Assembly (NCBI RefSeq): GCF_024679245.1
Contig: NC_090177.1
Coordinates: forward strand, 51,677,478-51,741,477
Reading direction: 5' to 3'
DNA length: 64,000 nt
DNA from: Pseudorasbora parva
Taxonomy: Eukaryota > Chordata > Actinopteri > Cypriniformes > Gobionidae
Below, piece by piece: positions 44,936 through 55,365 of this stretch. A program made the position numbers and the translations under genes. Each line of letters opens with the position of its first letter. Position 1 is the stretch's first letter. The notes beneath the pieces were generated by a model. It saw nothing but the letters and a program-made list of their open reading frames with translations. It had not been told where the DNA came from and made no database searches.

Positions 44936-46484
44936 GTGCAGAATTATTAGGCAAGTTGTATTTTTGAGGATTAATTTTATTATTGAACAACAAACATGTT
45001 CTCAATGAACACAAAAAACTCATTCATATCAAAGCTGAATATTTGTGGAAGTTTTAGTTTTTAGTTTGAGCTTTTTTAGGGGGATATCTGTGTGTGCAGG
45101 TGACTATTACTGTGCATAATTATTAGGCAACTTAACAAAAAACTAATTTATACCCATTTCAATGATTTATTTTTACCAGTGAAACCAATATAACATCTCA
45201 ACATTCACAAATATACATTTCTGACATTCAAAAACCAAACAAAAACAAATCAGTGACCAATATAGCCACCTTTCTTTGCAAGGACACTCAAAAGCCTGCC
45301 ATCCATGGATTCTGTCAGTGTTTGGATCTGTTCACCATCAACATTGCGTGCAGCAGCAACCACAGCCTCCCAGACACTGTTCAGAGAGGTGGACTGTTTC
45401 CCCTCCTTGTAAATCGCACATTTGATGATGGACCACAGGTTCTCAATGGGGTTCAGATCAGGTGAACAAGGAGGCCATATCATTAGATTTTCTTCTTTTA
45501 TAGCCTTTCTTGCCAGCCACGCTGTGGAGTACTTGGACGCGTGTGATGGAGCATTGTCCTGCATGAAAATCATGTTCTTCTTGAAGGATGCAGACTTCTT
45601 CCTGTACCACTGCTTGAAGAAGGTGTCTTCCAGAAACTGGCAGTAGGACTGGGAGTTGAGCTTGACTCCATCCTCAACCCGAAAAGGCCCCACAAGCTCA
45701 TCTTTGATGATACCAGCCCAAACCAGTACTCCACCTCCACCTTGCTGGCGTCTGAGTCGGACTGGAGCTCTCTGCCCTTTACCAATCCAGCCACGGGCCC
45801 ATCCATCTGGCCCATCAAGACTCACTCTCATTTCATCAGGCCATAAAACCTTAGAAAAATCAGTCTTGAGATATTTCTTGGCCCAGTCTTGATGTTTCAG
45901 CTTGTGTGTCTTGTTCAGTGGTGGTGGACTTTCTGCCTTTCTTACCTTGGCCATGTCTCTGAGTATTGCACACCTTGTGCTTTTGGGCACTCCAGTGATG
46001 TTGCAGCTCTGAAATATGGCCAAACTGGTGGCAAGTGGCATCTTGGCAGCTGCACGCTTGACTTTTCTCAGTTCATGGGCAGTTATTTTGCGCCTTGGTT
46101 TTTCCACACGCTTCTTGCGACCCTGTTGATTATTTTGAATGAAACGCTTGATTGTTCGATGATCACGCTTCAGAAGCTTGGCTATTTTAAGACTGCTGCA
46201 TCCCTCTGCAATATATCTCACTATTTTTGACTTTTCTGAGCCTGTCAAGTCCTTCTTTTGACCCATTTTGCCAAAGTAAAGGAAGTTGCCTAATAATTAT
46301 GCACACCTGATATAGGGTGTTGATGTCATTAGACCACACCCCTTCTCATTACAGAGATGCACATCACCTAATATGCTTAATTGGTAGTAGGCTTTCCAGC
46401 CTATACAGCTTGGAGTAAGACAACATGCATAACGAGGATGATGTGGTCAAAATACTCATTTGCCTAATAATTCTGCACTCCCTG
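44936..46484 (-). mobile_element. Tc1/mariner-type DD37E transposon, probably intact gene
   Basis: The outer TIR GTGCAGAATTATTAGGCAA on the left pairs with TTGCCTAATAATTCTGCAC on the right (plus CCTG), with TA at both borders. A second inner copy of the same motif (ATAATTATTAGGCAAC near 45116-45133; inverted near 46285-46303) gives an IR/DR layout. The left tip seems to lack about four to six bases. It is 1.55 kb, the usual size. Family TRT is a candidate from its DD37E spacing. Confidence 0.85.
45250..46266 (-). CDS. Tc1/mariner-like transposase, DD37E, full length
   Basis: It is 338 residues from MGQKKDLTG to KKGGYIGH without stop or shift. An N-terminal helix-turn-helix pair is seen (SLKIAKLLKRDHRTIKRFI; then a basic GRKKRVEKPRRK linker and a second HTH). 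The catalytic residues are Asp144 (VLWPDEMRVSLDGPDGWARG), Asp237 (IFMQDNAPSH) and Glu275 (SPDLNPIENLW), with 37 residues between the last two. The enzyme would cut at its TIRs and insert at TA. All key residues remain, so it could still be active or very recently silenced. The slightly shortened left TIR argues for testing this copy as an immobile source of protein. Confidence 0.9.
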   Translation of the reverse strand: MGQKKDLTGSEKSKIVRYIAEGCSSLKIAKLLKRDHRTIKRFIQNNQQGRKKRVEKPRRKITAHELRKVKRAAAKMPLATSLAIFQSCNITGVPKSTRCAILRDMAKVRKAESPPPLNKTHKLKHQDWAKKYLKTDFSKVLWPDEMRVSLDGPDGWARGWIGKGQRAPVRLRRQQGGGGVLVWAGIIKDELVGPFRVEDGVKLNSQSYCQFLEDTFFKQWYRKKSASFKKNMIFMQDNAPSHASKYSTAWLARKAIKEENLMIWPPCSPDLNPIENLWSIIKCAIYKEGKQSTSLNSVWEAVVAAARNVDGEQIQTLTESMDGRLLSVLAKKGGYIGH

Positions 46485-46510
46485 TAGAGATGTTCAATTA
46501 TATAGATATA

Positions 46511-47704
46511 CAGGGTATCCGCGGGGTCTTGAAAAGTATTAAAAGGTGATAAATCAATTTTGGGAAAATTAAGACCCTTATAAAGTATTAAAAAGTCTTA
46601 TCACGGCTTTATAAAGTGTTAAACTTTGAAAGTATTTTGTTCAAGCCATGTCAAAACAGTTTGACTCCAAAAAGTATTTATGAATATATTTATTTTCTTC
46701 CCCATAAGTATTAAAAAACAACGGGGCGCTCAGTCTGAGATCGGCTCGGAGCGCGCACGGCAGGGATGGACATTAGCACCGCCACCAGCCAAATGCGGCT
46801 GATTTAGAGTTGTGGCGGGTAAACTCGCTTCACCTACCGAGCTGTTTCACCTCTTTGTAAACTTTGCATGTGAGTGCTGCAGTATGTGCGCATATGCCCA
46901 GTCATTTTCTCCCTCATCACTCGCGTGAAGACGCGCTGTGAGACTCGCGCGCTCTGTCAGAAGATCTGATGCTGTGCATTATCCGAGAGCGTGCTCTCGT
47001 CTAACAGCGCGCAAATATTGAGTTCTCTTTCAAGTCTTGCGCTTAAACGAATAAAGTCACACAAGAAGTATGTCAACATGTCCATCGAGAGACGAGCAGG
47101 TCTTAAAGGCGCAGTAGCCTTTACTGCTGCCTGAGTGATGTCCTTATATTTAGTTTGACATTAAACAATGCTCTTGATTGAATAGCTTTTGTAAGATTAA
47201 TAAGGATTAATCTTTCATTTAAACAGCTAGATATGCAGTTATTTTACATTTGATTACTTTATTCAATTTCTGTACCTTTCTGCAGGCCAGTAGGCATGTA
47301 CATTATTATTTAATGTACACATGAGTGAGGTTGAGTTAAACATTTTAGTTTGAATTTTATTTTTCGGTTTTCGGCTTTGGTTTCTTCTTTTTTGGTTTCG
47401 GCCAAGAATTTTGATTTCGGTGCATCCCTACTGACAATGTTCTGCTCGGTGTGTCGTCAACAAGCTTCAAAGATGCCAGAACGAATAGTTTCATTGTTGG
47501 GACTAAAAACCATAAAACTGGAAGCCATTGTAGAGCTTGTAGTATTAATTTTCACATGCAGTTACACATTGTCAGTTAAAAACAAAAAAGTGGCTGGTAA
47601 AAACATTGAGTGGTAGACTTTGAAAGAGGCCAAATCTTTAAAAGGTTTTTAAAAAGTCTTAAAAAGGTATTGAAATTAACTTCGGGATTCCTGCATATAC
47701 CCTG
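46511..47704. mobile_element. hAT-like element remnant
   Basis: CAGGGTATCCGCGGGG on the left and GCATATACCCTG on the right are imperfect inverted ends, with TTAAAAAGTCTT-like subterminal repeats at both ends. The TSD cannot be set because the flanks are ATATAG-rich. A second hAT end (CGGTGCATCCCTA at 47418-47430, with GGTTTCGG repeats) is nested. No transposase is seen. Confidence 0.45.
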
Positions 47705-47870
47705 ATATAGATTATAGGCTATAGATATAATATCATAGTTGATATAGATATAGATATGGAGGTTTATATGAATGAGATGACATACATCTGTGGTGTGGGA
47801 GCATTTACATTTGTAAACACCAAATAAAGTGAGGTATGATATGTGATAGCCTACTGCTACAATACATCAT

Positions 47871-48535
47871 CCATGATGCGCAATTTGAGGAGCACTCATC
47901 CTGCCATTTCGGAGGGTGCAGAGGATGGTAATATTCCCCCTGTACCTAGGCCTGCTACTGACACTGCTGGGCCATCTAAGCAAGGTATGCATTGTTTGAA
48001 ATATAATTCAGATTAAATCACAGTGTTGTTGGGACAGTTTCAGTCTTCATTTAACTTTATGGAGATAAGTCATCTGAATAATTGTCACTTATACTTCATA
48101 TATGCTGTCTGATTATACTTTGTAACTAATTGTTGTTTTAGTTTTCATTCAGAGCCACAAATGAACACATCCGGCCCATCATCATCCTTGTCATCATTAA
48201 CAACACCGGCAGAAACCCAGGACAGTTTTTGGGAACTATTTGATAGCCGTATCCATGAAACCCAGACGATACACAGTGCTACAGCTGATGCAACAGTAGA
48301 AGTGAAAAAGTACCTCAAGGATGCGTTTTTGCCCAGAACCCATGATCCATTAACTTACTGGAAAGAGAGAGCAGTAATTTCCCCTCATTTGTACAGTATG
48401 TACTTGTCAAAAAATATTTGTGCATGTCAGCAAGGTCCCTTGTGAAAGGATGTTTTTTAAAAGCTGGAGAAATTATATGTAAAAAAGTAGTCGACTGAGT
48501 CCTTCAACAGCAGAGCAATTAATATTTTTGAATAA
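47871..48535 (+). pseudogene. hAT transposase remnant with two joinable exons
   Basis: Exon 1 (about 47871-47986) reads NLRSTHPAISEGAEDGNIPP, then PRPATDTAGPSKQ, like the tail of a BED finger and linker. A GT at 47987 and a TTTTCATTCAG acceptor ending at 48152 would join it in frame (SKQ|EPQMNTSGPSSS). Exon 2 then gives QDSFWELFDSRIHETQ, VEVKKYLKDAFLPRTHDPLT and YWKERAVISPHLYSMYLS, the C-terminal hAT dimerisation region. Shifts follow, with AGEIICKK and LSPSTAEQLIFLNKN still legible to about 48535. The catalytic core is absent, so this is a deletion derivative; domestication is possible but unsupported. Confidence 0.65.
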
Positions 48536-48838
48536 AAATGTTATGTTACAATGTTACAACTGTGACACATTGTGGCTGTGTTTATTTTATTAAAGGGGGG
48601 GTGAAATGCTGTTTCATGCATACTGATCTTTTTACACTGTTAAAGACTTGGAATCCCATACTAAACATAGACAAAGTTTCAAAACTTAAGGTGGACGTTT
48701 GATGGGAGTATTTCTTTGTCAAAAATACTACTTCCGGTTAGTCATAAGTTTCGGCAAGTTTTTTGAGATCATGCGTCCCCATTGACGTTAGTGGGGGCGG
48801 AATTTCCTTGTATGGGCCTGGACAATTCTACCGGAAGC

Positions 48839-48841
<3 letters not shown>

Positions 48842-48890
<49 letters not shown>

Positions 48891-48902
48891 GAGGGAGAGA
48901 GC
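48842..48902 (+). repeat. (GA)n microsatellite
   Basis: An interrupted GA run inside the Kolobok-like element. Confidence 0.95.
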
Positions 48903-48971
48903 GAAAGCAACAGCCTACGCCCATCAAGGCGCTGGCTTGTAGGATGCTGCACAGGTGATGTGCACATAACA

Positions 48972-49193
48972 ATGTCACCAAAAAAGTGCGTTTTTGGTTG
49001 CCAGACCAAGACAGTCCTGCACAGATTCCCCAAAAACCCCGCGGTAAGGCAACAGTGGATGTAATTTGCTTTTCCGGATCAGCAACTGAGTTGCGCGAAT
49101 GTTTATATCTGTTCGCTGCATTTCGGTGCCGACTGTTTCATAAACAAGGCCCAGCTCGACGCCGGCTTTTCCCAATCGCCTAATGCTGAATGA
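48972..49193 (+). pseudogene. THAP zinc-finger exon with an internal stop
   Basis: MSPKKCVFGCQTKTVLHRFP opens a THAP domain. Cys6 and Cys10, then Cys47 and His50 (ICSLHF), form the C2CH zinc site with 36 residues between the pairs, within the family range. Trp29 and the FP pair are also in place. Codon 31 is TAA, so the finger is cut, and the frame ends at 49193. THAP domains bind DNA in P-element- and Kolobok-type transposases. The catalytic part is missing. Confidence 0.75.
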
Positions 49194-49398
49194 TGGAGCA
49201 GTCCCAACGTTAGAAGGGTGAGTGAGACTGCTTCAAATGTCTGTGTTTTTTTTAGTCCGCTTACTGTCTACACAAACCACGCGTAAACACACACACACAC
49301 GTGCACAACTGCACTTCCCACATGTACACCTTCAAAGACAAAAATACGACGATATAATTCAAGTATAAATATGTAAATAACACAAGTCGCTAAGCATA

Positions 49399-49539
49399 TT
49401 ATATAGTTAGTGTATAACTTGTACCGTAGTGTATAGAGACGTCCTGCTCTAGTCGTTTTTGCTGCTGCTCCTGTTCAACTGCAGCCTCTGGGTCTGATTC
49501 CGGATCATAGATGTATGGCTGTATCTGATTAAAAGCCAT
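49399..49539 (-). CDS. Short ORF, 46 residues, in the Kolobok-like element
   Basis: MAFNQIQPYIYDPESDPEAA is followed by VEQEQQQKRLEQDVSIHYG and a short tail. The PYxYxPESDPE start resembles the first residues of predicted fish proteins linked to transposons, by memory only. It runs against the THAP exon, so the parent element may have had two convergent genes. Confidence 0.3.
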   Translation of the reverse strand: MAFNQIQPYIYDPESDPEAAVEQEQQQKRLEQDVSIHYGTSYTLTI

Positions 49540-49823
49540 ATTTTTATTTTGAATAAAGTTTTTTTTCCCGCTGTTGACACAGCTTTACGACGCACTCGAC
49601 TCAACATAGCAGCAGCGCGCACACGTCATTATTTAGCTCCGCTCACACGACACGCCCCCACCCGCTCGGCTTTTTTCGGAAAGACTCGGAACAGCGCATC
49701 TTTCTTATATAATTATTAAAAAAAAAAAGACTTTTCGGAGATATGCAGGATGCAATGCTACTCTATAGGTACTCAAGATTGACATGACACTGACTGAAAC
49801 TGAGTGTTTCACCCCCCCTTTAA

Positions 49824-50849
49824 TCTTCATTTTTCATGACAAAAAAACTAAAATTATTCACAACAAGGGTGCTACAGGTTACAAAACCAAGTAGTGGTCA
49901 GACAGATGGTAATATATATATTTTTTTTTTACATAGATCACTCTCAAAGTTATTTCAGATCAATACATGCAAGTGACCACTAGATGGCTTCATGGAGACG
50001 GGGCGGTTGTTGTTTAGAAGGATTATGGGCAATGTAGTCTTTGATGGAGTGACAGTCCGGGGTGGAGTGCTCTCTGGTGGTAATCAGGGGCACACTCAAG
50101 GGTGAATCGTGACAGTTGTACAATACAAGCATGTTTTTATGCTCAATCATATAAAACATAATATGATATTAAAGTAATATGAGTGTTTAAATCATAACCT
50201 GATGAACATTATGATGTTTAGACCAGTGTTTACTGTGAAACTGTGTTCATGGATATCTGTTCAAGCATAGATGTTTATAATGTGCTAAAGAATAATGTTT
50301 GATGGTGAGGAGCTGCCGTGTGATCAGAGTGGTTCGATTAGTTCAGTAAAGGCTGCTCCATCTCTGCACTCGCTGTGAGTTTGAGTCAGTTATGATGTGA
50401 ATATGAAAAGCAAAACATACTAAACATTACATGTTATTACCCCAAACAGTCGAGTGTTTGCAATAAATCCATTTGGGATCTGAAGTGGCTCCTGATCACA
50501 GAATGAGGTAAATAGAATATTATTTTGTAGTATTCTATACTGTAATTAATTATGACTTTGTTTTTGTTATGAAAATGCTCGAGAGGGTTTGAAGAATGTA
50601 TTTGCTCGGGTGGCAGGTGCATCTTAGCATCCCATATGAAAACCTGTATGGATCATATACAGAAAACATATATGTTCCAATGTATATGTTCTCTTCAGGG
50701 ATTGGAGGCAGTCAAAGCCGGACTAAAGCGCCTGAAGTGTGAGGTCCGTTGCAGTCCTCAGTTCATCACAGGATCACAGGATCATGACCAGCCTCGTGCA
50801 GCTTCCAAAGTTCCTGGGCCAGATAAACGTGGTGGCGTGAGGTAGGGTA
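49824..50849 (+). other. Gene-poor spacer with one exon-like segment
   Basis: No complete gene is seen. 50699-50845 follows TTCTCTTCAG and is open (GLEAVKAGLKRLKCEVRCSP and onward to a TAG at 50843-50845). It could be an exon or part of a repeat; I do not recognise it. Confidence 0.35.
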
Positions 50850-50879
50850 CACAGGCATGGTAGGGTTAGGATTAGATCC

Positions 50880-51212
50880 CACGAGTACCTACAGGCCCGT
50901 GAAGGGAGACACGAGTTCCCCCCTGAGAACTATAGTGGAGTTAGGGAACAGATGCTTAGCAATGGCCTGCTCCACGGGAGGAACATGCATGCAACTGTTA
51001 GCTGTGAAGGGTGGTGAGGGAGGAAGAGCCACTGGGCCAGTTTCTGTTGTCCACAACCCAGTGAGCTCCTCATGCACCTCTGGGAAGAAAGGGACCAGGG
51101 TGGGGCAATGGAAGCCAGCATGGGCCATCCAGAGAAACCAATCATCCAGCCCTGAGGGTTCCACACGAGTCTGATGCTCCAGAACTGCATCGGCACAGCT
51201 CTGATGCAGCGA
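50880..51212 (-). pseudogene. DIRS-D gag-like fragment
   Basis: EPSGLDDWFLWMAHAGFHCP, then PFFPEVHEELTGLW, and VPPVEQAIAKHLFPNS parallel the DIRS-A gag blocks EPSRLDDWFLGTGRAGSQLP, PFFPEVHQELTKSW and IPPVERSVAMHLCPKT. Only this middle piece is left. Confidence 0.75.
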
Positions 51213-51541
51213 TGCTCATCCAGTAGTCAGGGGGAGCACCAAAAGATACGGTTGGTACTGTGGTGCAAATTAATTTTGTTTATGCAGATTGTATTTACTT
51301 TATATTATATATGTGTTTGCATAACAACAGACAACTGATCTTAGTGGAAAACTGAACTGAAATTGTGTTTGCAAGTGTGTTGTTAGGTGTTACATGGCTA
51401 TATCCTGCTGTTTCTTAGAAGTGGCTCCTCTGTATGGGGCCTAGAGAATGAGAGAGGGGTTTTGCCTCCTTATATGGTACATATCTTTCATTTCCTATTT
51501 TGCTAACAGGAACACATTAGGGTGAGGGGTAAGAGGTATAT

Positions 51542-52112
51542 AATAATAATAATAATAATTCATTACATTTATATAGCGCTTTTCAAGGCACTCAAAGCGC
51601 TTTACATAGAAGGGGGAATCTCCTCAACCACCACCAATGTGCAGCACCCACCTGGATGATGCGACGGCAGCCATATTGCGCCAGAACGCTCACCACACAC
51701 CAGCTGATTGGTGGAGAGGAGACTGAGTGATTAAGCCAATCAGTAGAGGGGGATGATTAGGAGGCCATGGACAGGGGCCAATGGGCAAATTTGGCCAGGA
51801 TGCCGGGGTTACACCCCTACTCTTTATCGAAGAACATCCTGGGATTTTTAATGACCACAGAGAGTCAGGACCTCGGTTTAACGTCTCATCCGAAGGACGG
51901 TGCTCTTTGTCAGTATAGTGTCCTCATCACTATACTGGGGCGTTAGGACCCACACAGACCACAGGGTGAGCACCCCCTGCTGGCCTCACTAACACCTCTA
52001 TCAGCAGCTACCTGGTTTTCCCAGTTGGTCTCCCATCCAGGTACTGACCAGGCTCAGCCCTGCTTAGCTTCAGTGGGAAACCAGTCTTGGGCTACAGGGT
52101 GATATGGTCTAT
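51542..52112 (-). mobile_element. SINE3-type (5S rRNA-derived) SINE, near full length
   Basis: On the minus strand the head reads GAAGCTAAGCAGGGCTGAGC, then CTGGTCAGTACCTGGATGGG, which is the internal promoter region of 5S rRNA. The body runs about 500 bases and ends AAAGCGCTATATAAATGTAA with an ATT-repeat tail (51542-51563). This layout is that of zebrafish SINE3. It would be transcribed by RNA polymerase III and mobilised by a LINE with a matching tail. Confidence 0.9.
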
Positions 52113-52690
52113 AAGTAAGCTTGCACTGGGTGAGGCTGTCCTTCTCTGCAGAAACTTTGTCTGTATGTGAATGGCCTTCTTGCAAGAATAAAATACTTCA
52201 AAGACAATTGGGTTTGGTTTTCATTACAATCTCACCGCTAAAGAGTAAAAAAATTCCAGACAGTACACACCTGGAGGGAGGTGCAGCTCTACTGGCTGAT
52301 GCAAGCTCTACCTGTGAATCTCTTCTGGAGGAACTGCTCTCCTTGGTGCTGAAGCATGCAGGAGAATGGCCGCGGCGACACAGACAGGAATGTAGTGCAG
52401 CCTGCCATGTGCGCGCTCTCACTCTCTTTAAAAGCACTCCTTATCAGCTGTAAAAACAGCCTTTTAGCGCTCTCCACAACCATGTCATACCAGCTGTGAG
52501 AACAACCTTTGTTTTTTTCTCACACACAGAGATAAGCAAACTCCTGCTTCTCATTTATACCCGCGCTGCGAGGCAGAGCAGCTGCTGCCATCATTGCATG
52601 GCTATATGCATTGGCTCGTTACACTCAAAGTAGATTGGCTGTCGGGTGAGATTCCTATTCATCGGTCTTTGATGTAGAGTCAAGACTGAC

Positions 52691-53454
52691 CAACTAAATG
52701 GGAATGCAATTTCTCATGGATTATTAAAACAAAGGAAACATTTTCAAAGGTATATCTCCGAGGAAACAAAAAATAAAGATACTTTTATTACAATTTAGAG
52801 CATTGGAATCGCTAAACAAGGGCTTAATTGATACATTTTTGTGGAAAAACTACAAAAATTTACCAGAATTGACATTTTTGCACTTGTTTTGCTACTAGCT
52901 CATAATTCGCATTACAACTCATTCTGCCTGCACGGGTCACACACAGAAATATAATAGTTAAGATATAACATAATAGTTTAATATGACCTTTCACTTTCTA
53001 GTCTCTCCAGTTTCAACTTCATGGTTTCACAACTTCTTACATCTATCCTCTGAAAAACGTAAGTTTTCCTTTCAGTAAACATGTAGATTGATTTGCTGTG
53101 AAGCTTTGCTCAGCCTTTACTCCAACACAATAACACTGACACTGCATAAAATCACATCTTACCTGTAGTCTCTGTTCTTGATATGGTGAGTCTGAAGCTG
53201 ATCTAAAATCCGTAGGGATATTTATAGTCCTGCTATGAGGGAATGCCCCATGAAAACATGCAATGTCGGGAAATGTTGAGAAAGATTGGAGGGAGGAGGT
53301 GGCCTGTGGCCGGAGTCAATGCCCTTTGACCTTGAAATGCTTTCTGCCACTATAGTACAATAATTTTGTGTGAGGTATGGAGTAGAATTTATTAAAGATA
53401 TTAATTAAAACATTGAATAAGCTTTATAAAAAAGGCAGTTGCTGTGAATGAAAC
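52691..53454 (+). other. Gene-free AT-rich spacer
   Basis: No ORF, TIR or known repeat is recognised. It may be single-copy host DNA. Confidence 0.4.
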
Positions 53455-53709
53455 ATTTATAATAAAAATAAATAATAACAGATTTTATTTATAATGCACT
53501 TTTCATTCCGAAGAATCTCAAAGTGCAACAATGGAAAAGGAAAAAAATTACAAAAAATGAATAAAAAGTAAACATATAGAATAATAAAAACAATCAACAC
53601 ATAAAAGCCTTTCTGAACAGAAAAGTCTTCAGTTCAGCTTTAAACTGGTCCAGGCTCTGCACTGCTCTCAGCTCAGAGGAGGCGGTTCAGCAGAAAGCTC
53701 GATCTCCAA

Positions 53710-53755
<46 letters not shown>

Positions 53756-54066
53756 TACGAAGCCTGGTGGTGAGGACCTGAAGAAGCAGGTGGCCTGAAG
53801 TTCTGAGGGTGCAGAGGATTTGAGACTGATGAGTTCCTGTAGACATGGTGGTGTGTGTCCGGTGATGCATTTATGTGTTAGCAGGATGATTTTATAGTCG
53901 ATCCGGGATGAAACGGGAAGCCAGTGCAATGAGTGTAGGATGGGAGTTATGTGACCATATTTACGGACTCTCATAAGGACTCTGGGAGCGTTGTTCTGGA
54001 TGTATTGAAGCATCTGGATATTTATGGCAGAAATCCCACTGAAGAGTCCGTTGCAGTAGTCCAAAA
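53455..54066 (-). pseudogene. L2/Rex1-like LINE RT C-terminal fragment
   Basis: MDYCNGLFSGISAINIQMLQ, then YIQNNAPRVLMR and HITPILHSLHWLPVSSRIDY with KIILLTHKCITGHTPPCLQE is the conserved end of L2/CR1-type RT. A CA run (53711-53752) and the 3' tail at 53455-53530 follow. The insertion is 5'-truncated. Confidence 0.75.
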
Positions 54067-54081
54067 ATATATATTTATATA

Positions 54082-54222
54082 CAGGTCCTTCTCAAAAAAA
54101 TAGCATATTGTGATAAAAGTTCATTATTTTCCATAATGTAATGATAAAAATTAAACTTTCATATATTTTAGATTCATTGCACACCAACTGAAATATTTCA
54201 GGTCTTTTATTGTTTTAATACT
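54082..54222 (+). repeat. Lone Tc1 terminal inverted repeat
   Basis: CAGGTCCTTCTCAAAAAAAT through TATTGTTTTAATA matches 18072-18210 closely, including ATTGCACACCAACTGAAAT. It is preceded by TA, and no partner TIR is nearby. Confidence 0.85.
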
Positions 54223-54225
54223 AAT

Positions 54226-55365
54226 TCACATTGTCAACACTTCTCTTCACATGGGAACCTTTCCCACAGCATTTAACTGGTAACCCCACTGCTAAACAAA
54301 CCCTCTCTGAATCCTGCACTCTTAGGAAACCACAGACCGGTATCCCTTCTGCCTTTCATTGCAAAGACACTTGAGCGATCAACCAACTCTCTATGTTTCT
54401 TGAACAGAACAACCTCCTGGACAACAACCAATCCGGCTTCAAAAGTGGCCACTCGACTGAGACCGCCATGCTCTTGGTTACTGAAGCACTGAGACTGGCA
54501 ATAGTAGCTTCCAAATCCTCAGTACTCATCCTGCTGGATCTGTCTGCTGCTTTTGATACAGTTAACCACTCAATCCTCCTGTCAACTCTTGAGGAGATGG
54601 GTATCTCAGGAACTGCTCTCCAATGGTTCAGGTCGTACCTCTCTGGTAGGTCCTACAGGGTGTCATGATGAAGTGAAGTGTCTAAGTCACATCATCTAGC
54701 TACTGGCGTTCCCCAGGGCTCAGTGCTTGGACCACTTCTCTTCTCCATCTACATGTCGTCATTATGGTTAGGGTCCTGTCATGGAGAGGTGAAGTGTCTA
54801 AGTCACATCATCTAGCTACTGGGGTTCCCCAAGGCACAGTGCTTGGGCCACTTCTCTTCTCCATCTACATGTCATCATTAGGCTCTGTCATTCAGAAACA
54901 TGGCTTCTCCATCACTGCTATCATCTAGAGCTACTGGAGTTCACCAGGTCTCAGTGCTTGGACCACTTCTCTTCTCCATCTACATGTCATCATTAGGCTC
55001 TGTCATTCAGAAACACGGCTTCTCCTATGACACTCTGATGACACTCAACTCTACTTCTCATTTCAACCAGATGACCCTACAGTTGGTTTTCGTATCGCTG
55101 CCTGCCTGACAGACATTTCTGGCTAGATGAAGGAGCATCACCTTCAACTCATTCTTGCAAAGACAGAATTATTTGTTGTCTCAACCAACCCAGCACTTCA
55201 TCAAAATTTCTCCATTCAGCTCGGTTCATCAACCATAACTCCATCAAGATCAGCCAGGAACCTTGTAGCTGTGATTGATGACCAGTTAAACTTCACTGAC
55301 CACATTTCTGCAATTACTTGCACAAATCCTGCAGACTTGCCTTATAAAACATTAGAAAGAGATAA
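54226..55365 (+). pseudogene. L2-like LINE RT fragment with a triplicated palm segment
   Basis: QNNLLDNNQSGFKSGHSTET and LILLDLSAAFDTVNHSILL are RT blocks (the second is motif A). The GVPQGSVLGPLLFSIYMSSL block then occurs three times in tandem (about 54670-54775, 54786-54905, 54922-55022) with changes. The catalytic region after it reads SYDTLMTLNS in shifted frame. A TAG replaces Trp in the ISG(W)MKEHHLQL block near 55125. It breaks off at about 55365 against DIRS-C. Not functional. Confidence 0.75.

Larger units (their letters stand above)
48594..49819. mobile_element. Kolobok-like transposon derivative
   Basis: The ends are AGGGGGGGTGAAA and TTTCACCCCCCCT, flanked by TTAA (48590-48593, 49820-49823). 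TTAA duplication together with an internal THAP-domain exon points to Kolobok and not piggyBac. It is 1226 bp, with a GA microsatellite at 48842-48902 and one short coding remnant at each end in opposite directions. Confidence 0.7.
50850..52690 (-). mobile_element. DIRS fragment (DIRS-D), split by a SINE
   Basis: 52550-52690 repeats the DIRS-A terminal block (TTTATACCCGCGCTGCG, then TTGGCTCGTT, then CATCGGTC) in minus orientation. 52330-52440 resembles the leader, and 50880-51212 is gag-like. RT and recombinase are absent. The SINE3 at 51542-52112 lies between leader and gag. Confidence 0.65.

Noticed and set aside
46511..47704. Precise hAT TSD for the CAGGGTATCC element
   Set aside because: Both flanks are ATATAG-rich, so several alignments of an 8-mer are possible and none is secure.
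50857..51174. Plus-strand 105-codon frame
   Set aside because: It is the antisense of the DIRS-D gag fragment, which is supported by block matches to DIRS-A.
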